Assembly (NCBI GenBank): GCA_964603785.1
Contig: CAZRWD010000009.1
Coordinates: forward strand, 25,492-89,491
Direction of reading: 5' to 3'
From: CAZRWD01 sp964603785
Lineage (GTDB): Bacteria; Fermentibacterota; Fermentibacteria; Fermentibacterales; Fermentibacteraceae
DNA length: 64,000 nt
Both the position numbers and the translations under genes were made by a program. Below the pieces are notes generated by a model. The model made no database searches. It was not told the DNA's origin and worked only from the letters and a program-made list of their open reading frames with translations. Shown here in pieces: positions 44,315 through 54,062 of the stretch. Each line of letters begins with the position of its first letter. The first letter of the stretch is position 1.

Positions 44315-44997
44315 CTGCTGTTCTTCTGGCTGCGGCGATGCACCTCGCCGCGCCCTCCCAGCCCTTCTATGCCACGGACGGAGCGGGGGTGCGCAGGGTG
44401 AGCCTCTCCCCCGAGGTCGACCTCGAGGTCATAGGAGCCGACTCCTCGTGGTCGTCGGGGGAGATCAGCCTGTCCTACTCGGTGGAAGGCCTCCGGCTGA
44501 TCTCCAGGCACGGGGCCGACACCCTGGCCTGGGTCTCGACGACCCCCGCCGAGGCCATCGCATCGGCGCTCTCGGCCGGCGCCGTCCGCTCCCACGAGAG
44601 CAGGACGCTGAGGATACTCGCCTGCACCATGAGCTACGTGGGGGGAGTGGTCGAGGTCGACGCCTCCCGCGACGGCAGGACCACGATGGACTACGAGGCC
44701 TTCAGGAGCTGGCTCATCGACGGCACCCCGCTGGATGTGGAGTCGGTCGTCCAGACCGACTCGCTCTTCCAGGCCAGGCTGCGCTCGGCCCTGGGCGTTC
44801 CGGAGGGTGCGAGGATTGAGGCCTGGCTGTGGACCGACGGCCACTGGCTGGATCCGCAGAGCTTCCTGATCTGGCGGAGCGGCGACGAGGCGGTGCTGGT
44901 CCTGGGCCTGCCGGCCTGGAGGGGCGGCGAGGCCATGAAGGTCGTGCAGCTGGACCTGGACAGCCTGAACACCGCCCACGGAGCGATGCTGGACTAG
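44311..44997 (+). CDS. Exported protein of unknown function
   Basis: A 228-residue protein with an N-terminal hydrophobic stretch (MTAVLLAAAMHLAAP) that looks like a signal peptide. The mature part is beta-rich (VSLSPEVDLEVIGADSSW, EGLRLISRHGADTLAWV) followed by YEAFRSWLIDGTPLDVESVV and DGHWLDPQSFLIWRSG. No family recognised. GTG 44311 overlaps radC by 4 bases. Its TAG stop overlaps the stop of the convergent leuD gene in CTAG. Confidence 0.72.
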   Translation: MTAVLLAAAMHLAAPSQPFYATDGAGVRRVSLSPEVDLEVIGADSSWSSGEISLSYSVEGLRLISRHGADTLAWVSTTPAEAIASALSAGAVRSHESRTLRILACTMSYVGGVVEVDASRDGRTTMDYEAFRSWLIDGTPLDVESVVQTDSLFQARLRSALGVPEGARIEAWLWTDGHWLDPQSFLIWRSGDEAVLVLGLPAWRGGEAMKVVQLDLDSLNTAHGAMLD

Positions 44998-45521
44998 CTC
45001 CCCCCGCCTGCCCCCGCGTACTCGAAGAGCCCGCCCGCGAGGTAGATGTCCTTCGCGACCCCGCTCATCGGCCTTCCCTGCCGCGAGCCGGCGGCCCCGG
45101 TGACCAGACCGGTCTCCAGTTCGACGATCACGCTCTCGTGGTGCCGGAAGAAGCCGTCCGGCAGGCCGGGGAGCTCGACGACCGGCAGGGCGCTGTTCAC
45201 GGCGTTCCGCCTGTAGATGGCCCCGAAGGAGCGCGCGAGGATCGCCTGGACGCCCAGGGCCTTGAAGCAGTCGACCGCGTGCTGCCTCGAGCTCCCGGAG
45301 CCGAAGTTGTCTCCCGCCAGCACGATGTCGCCGGGTCTCGCCTCCCGCGCGAAACCCTCGTAGCCCGCGAGGTTGCCGAAGGCGTACTGCCCCATCGCCG
45401 AGACGTCGGTCACCGCGAGGTGGGCGTTGTGGTAGATCATGTCGGTGTCGATGTCGGAGACGAGGCTCCCGTCCCGCCGGAGCACCCAGAGGCGCCCCTC
45501 CAGCCTGAGTGACGCTCCCAC
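44994..45521 (-). CDS. leuD: 3-isopropylmalate dehydratase small subunit (aconitase swivel domain)
   Basis: A 175-residue small subunit that pairs with the adjacent large subunit. The motif AGDNFGSGSSRQHAVDCFKALGV with the SSR active-site loop and AILARSFGAIYRRNAVNSALPVV are diagnostic. It is short, of the archaeal/homoaconitase type, so the substrate could be isopropylmalate, homocitrate or a related acid. GTG 45521 follows leuC by two bases. Confidence 0.88.
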   Translation of the reverse strand: MGASLRLEGRLWVLRRDGSLVSDIDTDMIYHNAHLAVTDVSAMGQYAFGNLAGYEGFAREARPGDIVLAGDNFGSGSSRQHAVDCFKALGVQAILARSFGAIYRRNAVNSALPVVELPGLPDGFFRHHESVIVELETGLVTGAAGSRQGRPMSGVAKDIYLAGGLFEYAGAGGGS

Positions 45522-45523
45522 GG

Positions 45524-46771
45524 CTATACCCCCTCGAGTTCGCCGACGCCGGCTATGCGTCCGAGCACGGCGGAGGCCACCGCCGTGCCGATCCCTGCCA
45601 GGTAGGTGTCCCCGCCGCCCTGCTTGCCGGGGAAGTTCCGGTTCGAGGTGCTGACCTGGATCTCACCCCTGCCGGTCATCCCGATCTGACCGGAGGCGCA
45701 TCCGCCGCACCCCGGGTTGCTTATTATCCCGCCGGCCTCGAAGATCGTCCTGATGAGGCCCTCCTCCATCATGACCCGCCAGACCTCCCTGGTGGCCGGC
45801 ACCACCTTGAGCATGACCCCGGGGGCTGCGTGACGGCCCTCGAGAAGGCGCGCCGCCAGCCTCATGTCCTCGATGGTGCCGTTGGTGCAGCTCCCTATGA
45901 AGACGCCGTCGACCCGCACGTCCGAGTACTGATCGACGGGGTGGACGTTGTTGGGGTTGGGCGGCGCGGCGACCAGTGGCTCGAGCCCCTCGACGGACAG
46001 GGTGAACTCGCTCTCGTAGACGGCGTCCGGATCGGCATAGACGGCCTCCTCCGCGCTCATCCCGAAGAAGTCCAGGACCTGGCGGCCGGGGGGCAGGAGG
46101 ATCGTGACCGCGCCCATCTCCGTGGCCAGGCTGGCCAGGGTGATGCAGTCGGAGAGCCCGGCCTGCTCCACCCATGCCCCCGTTACCTCGACCGACTTCC
46201 CGAGCAGCTCGTGATGGTTGAACCTGCCGAGCATGGCGAGCGCCACGTCCTTGGCCTCGCTGCCGGGGGCGGGCATCCCCTCGAGGGTCACCTTCACGGA
46301 GGGAGGCACCTCGAACCAGACCTTCCCCGAGACGAAGGAGAAGGCTATGTCGACGTCGCCCATGCCCTGCCCGAAGGCTCCGACCGCGCCCATGATGTTC
46401 AGGTGGCTGTCGGTGCCGACCGTGGTCGACCCGGGGGTGGCGAGGCGCTTCTCGATCACCACATGCGAGCCGATCCCGGCGTCCACGTCGTACACCCTCA
46501 GGTCGTGTCTCCTCGCGAACTCCCTTATGACCTGCTGGTTGTTCGCGTAGGGGATCGTGTTGGCTGGCGCGTTGCAGTCGAACGTGAAGAAGGTCTTCGA
46601 GGCGTCGGCAACGGGCCTGTCCCCTCCGTGCCTCTCCAGGTTCGCCACGACGCTGGCTCCCGCGAAGTCGCGGGCGGTCCTGTTGTCTATGCCTATCCAG
46701 ACCTCGTCGCCGGGACGGCAGTCACCGCCTCCGTGGGCTCCCAGGATCTTCTCGATCATTGTCCGGCCCAT
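45524..46771 (-). CDS. leuC: 3-isopropylmalate dehydratase large subunit (aconitase family)
   Basis: A 415-residue [4Fe-4S] hydro-lyase subunit of leucine or related biosynthesis. Cluster ligands lie in GSCTNGTIED and NPGCGGCASGQIG; TTVGTDSHLNIMGAVGAFGQGMG is conserved. The short form matches the archaeal-type LeuC. ATG 46771 has GGAGG five bases upstream and overlaps the metallophosphatase by 16 bases. No leuA or leuB is in the window. Confidence 0.9.
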   Translation of the reverse strand: MGRTMIEKILGAHGGGDCRPGDEVWIGIDNRTARDFAGASVVANLERHGGDRPVADASKTFFTFDCNAPANTIPYANNQQVIREFARRHDLRVYDVDAGIGSHVVIEKRLATPGSTTVGTDSHLNIMGAVGAFGQGMGDVDIAFSFVSGKVWFEVPPSVKVTLEGMPAPGSEAKDVALAMLGRFNHHELLGKSVEVTGAWVEQAGLSDCITLASLATEMGAVTILLPPGRQVLDFFGMSAEEAVYADPDAVYESEFTLSVEGLEPLVAAPPNPNNVHPVDQYSDVRVDGVFIGSCTNGTIEDMRLAARLLEGRHAAPGVMLKVVPATREVWRVMMEEGLIRTIFEAGGIISNPGCGGCASGQIGMTGRGEIQVSTSNRNFPGKQGGGDTYLAGIGTAVASAVLGRIAGVGELEGV

Positions 46772-47528
46772 CTCTGCCTCCAGTATGTGTCATCCGTGTG
46801 CCACTGCCCCCTGGGGTCGCGCCCGAGGGCGATCGATCTCGTGAACACGTCCGGCACGCCCGCCGAACGGCAGTCGGCCTCGTAGCCTTCGAAGTCGTAA
46901 TCCAGCCGCACCCACGCAGGGCACGGCCCGCCCTTCCTCGACGGCTCCAGTATCATCGCCGTGCCCGCGGCAGGAAGAGTGCCGCCGCCCACGCTGCCCG
47001 GATTCAGTATCCAGCCGGCCGGCCTGCGCACCAGCGCGGGGGAGTGCGTATGCCCCACCACCAGCACGTTGCACGAGTTCCTCTGCAGAAGGATGTCGAA
47101 GAGCTCGTCGGCGCCGGACCCCGGGAGGGACCCGGCGACGACCCCGGGAAGCCCGTGGGTGAAGAGGATCTTCAGTCCGTCGAACTCGAATCGGATCTCG
47201 TCGGGGAGGTCCCTCAGCCAGGCCCTCGACCTGCTGTCGAGCATCCCGCGGGTTCGGACGAGGTGCTCGGCGGCAAGGTCCTCCCAGTAGGTGTTGACGA
47301 AGGCGTCGCCGGTGGCCTTCCTCCCCCTCGCCACGGCCCTGTCGCAGTTGCCCTGGATCGAGGACATCTCCGTCTCCATGGCCAGGCGGACGCACTCCCC
47401 CGGCGAGGGGCCGTACTGCACCAGGTCACCCAGGTTCACCAGCTGGTCGACGCCCTCCCGTTCGAACAGCTCGAGCGCGGCCCTCATCGCGGGCAGGTTG
47501 GCATGGATGTCCGAGAGAACGCCTATCC

Positions 47529-47532
<4 letters not shown>
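46756..47532 (-). CDS. Calcineurin-like metallophosphoesterase
   Basis: A 258-residue metal phosphatase/phosphodiesterase. Metal ligands are visible in LSDIHANL, VNLGDLVQYG, IQGNCDRA, LFTHGLPG and VVGHTHSPAL, the full YfcE-like set; PGSVGGGTLP follows. Substrate unknown. TTG 47532 overlaps the preceding stop as TTGA and begins at the family's usual RIGVLSD. Confidence 0.9.
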
Positions 47533-48695
<1,163 letters not shown>

Positions 48696-48697
48696 CG

Positions 48698-49462
48698 TCA
48701 GAAGTTCAGGCGGTCGCCCCGCATGAGGAGCACCGCGCCGTCGCTGAACTGCCTCGACAGGTCGCGGTCGATCTCCTGCCTGAACCAGGGCTTGAGGTGG
48801 AATGCGTAGATGGGCACGCCGGGCCTGTCCAGCTTCCTCATCTCCCTCTTGAGGAGGTTCGGGGTGAGGTGGTCGCTCGATATGGCCAGGTCCTCCAGCT
48901 TGTCGGGGAAGGAGACCTCCGCCACGACGGCGCGCAGGTCCTCCATCTGCGACGCCCTCGCCCAGAGCTCGTCGGTGGGGCCGGTGTCGCCGGTGTAGAC
49001 CAGGCTGCCCGAGCCCGAGGAGAAGACGAAGCCCCTGGCGCCCGCCCCGTGGTTGACGGGTACCGGCAGCGCCCGGAACCCGCCCGGCAGGTCCAGCCAT
49101 TCGAAGTCGACGAGCTCCTCGTAGATGATGGCCGGGCCGTGGCTGGTCCTTATCCGGCTGAAGTCGGGCCATACCAGGTCGTTCATGTAGTGGGTCCGCA
49201 CCGCGTCGATGCAGGCCGGGCTGGCGATCACCCGGAGCGGCGAGTTGCGCAGGCTCGCGGCGGCGTCGGCCAGGAAGCCCAGCTCGAGGATGTGGTCGAG
49301 GTGGGCGTGCGTGAGGAGGAGGACCTCTATCCCGCGCTGCTCGTCGTCCCGCAGCCCAGCGGCCGACCCGGCGTCCAGGAGCACGGACTGGCCGAGGCGC
49401 ATCGACACGAGGTTGCTCCCGGCATGCTTGCCGCCGTCGGCGCCGAGGACGTCTATGAACAT
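48698..49462 (-). CDS. MBL-fold hydrolase, class II cAMP phosphodiesterase-like
   Basis: A 254-residue metallo-beta-lactamase fold protein with LLTHAHLDHILELGFL as metal motif, SLVYTGDTGPTDELW and the late FHLKPWF. The spacing and LTHAHLDH resemble class II cyclic-nucleotide phosphodiesterases, but substrate is not established. ATG 49462 has GGAGGC eight bases upstream and overlaps alr by 10 bases. Confidence 0.8.
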   Translation of the reverse strand: MFIDVLGADGGKHAGSNLVSMRLGQSVLLDAGSAAGLRDDEQRGIEVLLLTHAHLDHILELGFLADAAASLRNSPLRVIASPACIDAVRTHYMNDLVWPDFSRIRTSHGPAIIYEELVDFEWLDLPGGFRALPVPVNHGAGARGFVFSSGSGSLVYTGDTGPTDELWARASQMEDLRAVVAEVSFPDKLEDLAISSDHLTPNLLKREMRKLDRPGVPIYAFHLKPWFRQEIDRDLSRQFSDGAVLLMRGDRLNF

Positions 49463-50619
49463 GCCCCAGCCTCCGTTCCGGGACCACGCCCGGCATCGAC
49501 AACCGCCCTCGGCAGGAGAGGGCTTATCCTGGTGACGATCTCGTAGTTGATGGTACCCGCCCACGAGGCCATTGTTTCCGCGGAGACGGTCTCCGCACCG
49601 CTCCCGCCCAGCAGGGTGACCTCCTCCTCCAGGACGGGATCGGGGATGTCGGTGAGGTCTATCATGGTCAGGTTCATGCAGACTCGGCCGACGATCGGCG
49701 CACGCCTGCCCCTCACGAGCACGAAGGCCGTGTTGCCGAGACCCCTGTCGAGACCGTCGGAGTAGCCGACGGGCAGGACCCCGATGAGGCTGCGCCTGGT
49801 GGTCCGGTATGTGCACCCGTAGCCGATGTAGCTGCCCTCGGGCATGTCCTTGACCTGGACGACGCGGGTCTTCCAGGAGAGCACCGGGCGCAGGTCGGGC
49901 ACGCGGCCGCCTCCGGAGACCGCCGAGAGGTAGGTCTCCCGCGAGGGCCAGAGGCCGTAGAGCCCGATGCCGGTTCGGACCATGTCGAACACGGTCTCCC
50001 TGAACAGTATGCAGGCCGCGGTGCATGCCGTGTGGACGACGGGCGGCCGGTCGGGGCCCAGCGCGTCCAGCACCCGGCCGAAGATCTCGAGCTGCATCTC
50101 GGCGTACGAGTGGTTCAGCGTGTCCTCGATGTTGGCGAAGTGCGTGGAGAGGCCCTCGACCTCCACTCCGGGGATCTCCCTGGCCCGTCTGACGAGGGCC
50201 AGCGCCCCGGCGGGCTGGATGCCCTGCCGGCCGGTACCGGTCTCGACCTTGATGTGGATCCTCGCGGGCCTGGACGCCGAGGCGGCCGACTCCAGGGCGG
50301 CGACCGTCTCCGGATTGTAGACCGTGAGCCTGAAGCCGCCGTCCAGGGCCTCGCCCAGCCTGCAAAGCGGAACGTGCCCCAGTATCAGGACGGGCCTGGT
50401 GACACCGAGGGAGCGGAGCTCGACGGCCTCCTCGAGGGAGTTGACCGCGAACCAGTCGGCGGAGGGCAGAAGGGGGACGATCTCGCGGACTCCGTGGCCG
50501 TATGCGTTGCCCTTGACCACCGCGCACATGAGCGCCTTCCCGCCGGCGGCCGTCCGCAGCTCCCGGAGGTTGCGGTCCGGCGCCTCCCTGTCGATTTCGA
50601 CCCATACGAGGCTGCTCAT
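49453..50619 (-). CDS. alr: Alanine racemase
   Basis: A 388-residue PLP enzyme making D-alanine for peptidoglycan. PLP Lys36 lies in VVKGNAYGHG; VETGTGRQGI and the catalytic Tyr region YIGYGCTYRTTRR are present, with CMNLTMIDLTDIP near the end. It leads the operon with MBL, NamZ, phosphatase and leuCD. ATG 50619 has no ribosome site; a -10 hexamer ends 7 bases upstream, suggesting leaderless translation. Confidence 0.96.
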   Translation of the reverse strand: MSSLVWVEIDREAPDRNLRELRTAAGGKALMCAVVKGNAYGHGVREIVPLLPSADWFAVNSLEEAVELRSLGVTRPVLILGHVPLCRLGEALDGGFRLTVYNPETVAALESAASASRPARIHIKVETGTGRQGIQPAGALALVRRAREIPGVEVEGLSTHFANIEDTLNHSYAEMQLEIFGRVLDALGPDRPPVVHTACTAACILFRETVFDMVRTGIGLYGLWPSRETYLSAVSGGGRVPDLRPVLSWKTRVVQVKDMPEGSYIGYGCTYRTTRRSLIGVLPVGYSDGLDRGLGNTAFVLVRGRRAPIVGRVCMNLTMIDLTDIPDPVLEEEVTLLGGSGAETVSAETMASWAGTINYEIVTRISPLLPRAVVDAGRGPGTEAGACS

Positions 50620-50625
50620 GACGAA

Positions 50626-50654
50626 AGCATAAGGACGCCCCCCTCTCGCAACAA
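50626..50654 (-). promoter_or_regulatory. Putative alr promoter giving a leaderless mRNA
   Basis: On the minus strand TTGTTG (50654-50649), 17 bases, TATGCT (50631-50626). Six bases separate the -10 from the alr ATG, as at recG and the MerR gene. The -35 is weak. Confidence 0.45.
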
Positions 50655-50673
50655 TCCCCGTCGGGGTTCCGTC

Positions 50674-50741
50674 GGGGTCAGGCTACTCAAGGCGCAATCC
50701 CTTCTATTGCAGCAAGGTGCAATTTCCGGGGTCAGGCTACT
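50674..50741. repeat. Two direct copies of a 14-bp repeat flanking a small inverted repeat
   Basis: GGGGTCAGGCTACT occurs at 50674-50687 and 50728-50741. Between them GCAAT and ATTGC can pair. The non-coding stretch 50620-50941 otherwise holds the alr promoter and a weak rightward promoter. Such phrases often mark REP-like sequences or scars of IS200-type (Y1 transposase) elements. Confidence 0.6.
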
Positions 50742-50885
50742 TTGTGCGTAACACACCGGTCGCAGCTGATCCGCGTCCGTATCCAACAGCAGCGCAATTG
50801 CATGGCAGGATGCTGACCGTCCGCGACGTCGGCCGGCAGACTCTTCCGTCGCGATCGGCCTGCGGGGGCATGCGCAGTGTCGTCC

Positions 50886-50913
50886 TTGACTGTTCGCTGC
50901 GATGCAGATATCT
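50886..50913 (+). promoter_or_regulatory. Weak putative promoter for the secreted gene at 50942
   Basis: TTGACT (50886-50891), 16 bases, ATATCT (50908-50913), about 30 bases before the ATG. The -10 is poor. Confidence 0.35.
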
Positions 50914-50941
50914 CCCTTTCATGTGGACGAAGGGGGGCGTC

Positions 50942-51568
50942 ATGAGACTTGTGGTCCTTCTCGCTTTCGCGACGGTCTTCGCATCGACGGCTTCTGCCGA
51001 CGGGCTGCGCCTCGACAGGCCGGTCACCGTCGATTCTCCCGATCTGGTTCTCCAGTACGACGACGGAAGCGCCTACTGGCTCACATGGACCGGGCTGTAC
51101 AAGGGGGTCTGGTTCAACATCGACGACTTCGGCCAGGGGCTCATGTGGGTGGCCGAACAGAGCCAGCTCTGGTTCTATCACCACCCGAGCTACTCCTGGG
51201 ACACGTCATCCTTCTACTGCGAGCTGTACAACGGCGACCAGTCCGGTCCGGTCCCGGTCAGCCTGATGGATCAGACCTCGATGGCCGCCATACACTACCA
51301 GCCGGTGTACACCTACCACTGGCCGGCACCCCAGTGCGGCCCCGACTTCTGGATAGTCGTGAACTCGGAGATGTCCTCCGGCGGGTGGCCGTCGCTGCTA
51401 AGCGACGGATCGACGAGACCCGTCGCGCACAGCTTCCACAGCGACGACTTCGAGGTCTGGGAGCCCTGGTTGTCGGCCACCCAGAAGTGCGACTACATGA
51501 TACGCTCCACCGGGTGGCAGACCGCCCTGGAGAGCGCGACCTGGGGTTCGATAAAGGCCATCTTCTGA
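50942..51568 (+). CDS. Secreted protein of a local paralogous family, copy 1
   Basis: A 208-residue exported protein. The signal peptide is MRLVVLLAFATVFASTASA, followed by DGLRLDRPVTVDS. It is clearly homologous to the gene at 62064: shared stretches include QYDDGxAxWLTWxGLYxGxWF, SSFYCELYxGDQxGPV, TAIHYQPV-type, SAGGWPS-type, HSFxSDDFxVWEPW and a final WxxIKxxF/L. No family is recognised and there is no C-terminal sorting domain. ATG 50942 follows a GGGGGG run. It is bracketed by inverted copies of a 14-bp repeat, which hints at past mobility. Confidence 0.82.
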   Translation: MRLVVLLAFATVFASTASADGLRLDRPVTVDSPDLVLQYDDGSAYWLTWTGLYKGVWFNIDDFGQGLMWVAEQSQLWFYHHPSYSWDTSSFYCELYNGDQSGPVPVSLMDQTSMAAIHYQPVYTYHWPAPQCGPDFWIVVNSEMSSGGWPSLLSDGSTRPVAHSFHSDDFEVWEPWLSATQKCDYMIRSTGWQTALESATWGSIKAIF

Positions 51569-51753
51569 AACGGGGCAGGCTGCTCGGCTCGTAAACGACT
51601 GATCTGCAGCAATCTGACAGAATCGTATCAAGACTGCTCGAATGCAGCCCGACTGGTCGTATCTACCCGGGGCACCTGCAAGCCTTTCGCCGATGGACGA
51701 GGAGCCTGACACCGCCCTTTTCAAGCCATTGCTGATCAGGCATCTGCAATAGC

Positions 51754-51767
51754 AGTAGCCTGACCCC
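51754..51767. repeat. Inverted copy of the 14-bp repeat
   Basis: AGTAGCCTGACCCC is the exact reverse complement of the copies at 50674 and 50728. A degenerate copy (GGGGCAGGCTGCT) lies near 51574. Nothing else was found in the gap 51569-51806. Confidence 0.6.
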
Positions 51768-51806
51768 CTCCACTTGCCTTATGAATACCTCCTCACGGAG
51801 GTGGCC

Positions 51807-52892
51807 ATGTCCACAGTGTTCCTGAAGAGGATGGAGCCTGGCGGGGGGACGGGCGACCTCACCCCCCTCCTCGGGCGGTTCGCGGGATCGGTCGCCGCCA
51901 GCCCCACCGACCTCGTCGCGGTCAAGATCCATGCGGGCGAGGCGGGGAACACGAGATTCATACCGCCGTCCGGCATCAACGAGGTGGTCAGGGCGCTGGA
52001 GCTCCCCGGGGGGAGTACGTTCCTCACCGACACCACTGTGCTGTACCGCGGACGCCGGCTCACCGCTCCGGCATACCTGCAGCTGGCCCACGAGCACGGG
52101 TTCGGCCTGCCCTCGACCCCGCCCTTCATAGTGGCGGACGGGCTGCGCGGCACGGACGAGACTGCGGTGAAGCTTCCCTCCTGCTGCGACGGGCCGTCGG
52201 CCAGGATCGCCAGCCTCATCTGCGAGGCCGACTCGATGGTGGTGGTGAGCCACTTCAAGGGGCACCTCCTGGCGGGGTTCGGCGGCGCGATCAAGAACAT
52301 CGGCATGGGCTGCGCCTCCCGCGGGGGCAAGCTCTACATGCACTCCTCGGTCAAGCCTGCGGTCCGCGAGGCGAAGTGCACGGCATGCGGCACATGCGTC
52401 GAGCACTGCCCCGTGGGGGCCATCACGGTCCGATCGAAGGCGGTCATCGGCGACTCGCGGTGCGTGGGATGCGGAGAGTGCATACAGCGGTGCCCCTTCG
52501 GGGCGATAGGCGTGAACTGGAACCAGGAGCGCGGAGTGTTCACGACACGACTGGCGGAGTATGCGGTGGCGGTGGCCTCGGTCACGCGAATCCCCGTCTA
52601 TGTGAACTTCCTCGTGAACATCGCCGGGGACTGCGACTGCCTGGCGGACTCGGGCGGGCTGCTGGTCCCGGACATCGGGGTCGTGGCTTCCACCGACCCG
52701 GTGGCCGTCGACCAGGCCTCGCTCGACCTGGTGACCTCGGCGGCGGCGGGGACGGGGTCGCCCGTAGCCGGCGCGGGGCCCGGCGTGGACAAGTTCAGGG
52801 CGCTGCGGAAGGACATCGACGGCTCGGAGGTGCTCGAGACCGCCCAGTCCTTCGGCCTCGGCTCCCGCCGATACCTCCTTGAGGAAGTCTAG
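51807..52892 (+). CDS. DUF362 protein with two [4Fe-4S] ferredoxin motifs
   Basis: A 361-residue iron-sulfur protein. The DUF362 region contains LVAVKIHAGEAGNTRFIPP and VVSHFKGHLLAGFGGAIKNIGMGCASRGGK. The inserted ferredoxin-like part has CTACGTCVEHCPVG and CVGCGECIQRCPFG, followed by DIGVVASTDPVAVDQASLDL. Such proteins are thought to be electron-transfer or maturation factors; the reaction is unknown. ATG 51807 is chosen for its GGAGGT site. An element with a 44-bp repeat begins two bases after the stop. Confidence 0.92.
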   Translation: MSTVFLKRMEPGGGTGDLTPLLGRFAGSVAASPTDLVAVKIHAGEAGNTRFIPPSGINEVVRALELPGGSTFLTDTTVLYRGRRLTAPAYLQLAHEHGFGLPSTPPFIVADGLRGTDETAVKLPSCCDGPSARIASLICEADSMVVVSHFKGHLLAGFGGAIKNIGMGCASRGGKLYMHSSVKPAVREAKCTACGTCVEHCPVGAITVRSKAVIGDSRCVGCGECIQRCPFGAIGVNWNQERGVFTTRLAEYAVAVASVTRIPVYVNFLVNIAGDCDCLADSGGLLVPDIGVVASTDPVAVDQASLDLVTSAAAGTGSPVAGAGPGVDKFRALRKDIDGSEVLETAQSFGLGSRRYLLEEV

Positions 52893-52903
52893 TCCGGGGT
52901 CAC

Positions 52904-52947
52904 AGTCAGAAAAGACAGAAAAGACAGAAAACGGTGACGACCGGTCC
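52904..52947. repeat. 44-bp direct repeat, copy 1
   Basis: Identical to 54014-54057. It contains two AAAAGACAG units and ACCGGT. Here it is enclosed by an imperfect terminal inverted repeat, CCGGGGTCA (52894-52902) and TGACCCGGG (52948-52956). It directly follows the DUF362 stop. The remaining non-coding bases to 53184 show no clear promoter. Confidence 0.8.
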
Positions 52948-53184
52948 TGACCCGGGGGCCCCGCAGTACGAAGCCCATGCCCCGAACGACCTGCTCACGA
53001 GAGGTGCGCCCTCGACACCTCGCACCCCCCAGGGAGGTGTGATAGACCACCTCCCGTAACCAGCCTGTCTACATCCGCCTGCCCCCCGGCCTCCCCGATG
53101 TCGCCGTCGACCGCCGTCCCCGATTTCCTTCCCACTTGGCATTGTTGTATCATGCCGCAACATTCTCCAGCGGAGGTTTAATGA

Positions 53185-54015
53185 ATGACATGCCTTGCGG
53201 TCCTGATGGCTCTCTCGCAGGTGATGACGGACAAGGGGCAGGCGGCCTACTTCTACGGGGAGTTCGAGGAGGGGATCGCGGTCGTCTGGTGCGAGGCCGC
53301 TCTCCTGTCCGGCCCCGTGGAGGATGCTGACACCGTGGAACTCGTCACTCCAGGCACGATGGTGGAGATCTGCGGCCCCCCCGACGGTTCGCTGATCAGG
53401 AACGGTGCTGGCACCGAGTGGTACCCGGTGGTGACGGACAGGCATCAGGGCTACCTCGCCGGCATCGAGCTGGCGATGGCCTTCACAACCCTGGACGACG
53501 GGACCGTCCTCGCATGTGCCCTGACCGACCGCTCCGGGAAGGTCTACCCGGTGTTCCACGGCGCCGTGATCGCGCTCGACGGGCACGGGGGAGTCCTCGA
53601 CTCCGTGCCGGTCGACATGCCCCACATGCTCGACGAGATACCGCCGGAGGGCGTGTACGGATACTGCGCTGCATTCGAGGAGGCCGACACCGAAGGTCTC
53701 GAAGGCATCCCCCTCGGGGCGATGCTCGCCTTCGACTACGGCGCCTGCGGCTATGCGAACACCGACCAGCTCGTCGGGTGGGACGGGGAGAGGCTCGTTC
53801 CAGGCCCGAAGGTCGCAATGGTAGTCGAGGCCGGCGTCTTCCACTGGACCCAGACCATGGTCCTGCCCTCGGACGAGGGTGGGCGTCCCAACGAGGTGCT
53901 GGTGGTCGAGGTCAGCGAGGAGTTCTCGGAGGATGACATGGCCTACTACGAGACCGCCCGCGACACCACAGTGGTCTTCTGGGATGGAGAGGACTTCTCC
54001 GGCCCGGACTCGTAG
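53185..54015 (+). CDS. Secreted SH3-like protein of unknown function
   Basis: A 276-residue protein with a short hydrophobic start (MTCLAVLMALSQVM) that may be a signal peptide. Residues ~50-95 look SH3b-like (TMVEICGPPDGSLIRNGAGTEW, VVTDRHQGYLAGIEL), followed by a beta-propeller-like acidic region with HGAVIALDGHG and FDYGACGYANTDQL. No family recognised. ATG 53185 has GGAGGT seven bases upstream. The gene's stop codon TAG shares bases with the start of repeat copy 2, so both repeat copies bracket the gene. Confidence 0.75.
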   Translation: MTCLAVLMALSQVMTDKGQAAYFYGEFEEGIAVVWCEAALLSGPVEDADTVELVTPGTMVEICGPPDGSLIRNGAGTEWYPVVTDRHQGYLAGIELAMAFTTLDDGTVLACALTDRSGKVYPVFHGAVIALDGHGGVLDSVPVDMPHMLDEIPPEGVYGYCAAFEEADTEGLEGIPLGAMLAFDYGACGYANTDQLVGWDGERLVPGPKVAMVVEAGVFHWTQTMVLPSDEGGRPNEVLVVEVSEEFSEDDMAYYETARDTTVVFWDGEDFSGPDS

Positions 54016-54057
54016 TCAGAAAAGACAGAAAAGACAGAAAACGGTGACGACCGGTCC
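54014..54057. repeat. 44-bp direct repeat, copy 2
   Basis: Identical to 52904-52947. On the minus strand it has a short CGGT/ACCG hairpin followed by TTTTCTG repeats and lies just downstream of the GNAT gene stop, so it might help terminate that transcript. Confidence 0.8.
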
Positions 54058-54062
54058 GGGGG

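Noticed and set aside
52906..53844. A 312-codon minus-strand frame
   Set aside because: Antisense to the SH3-like gene and repeat; no ribosome site or family.
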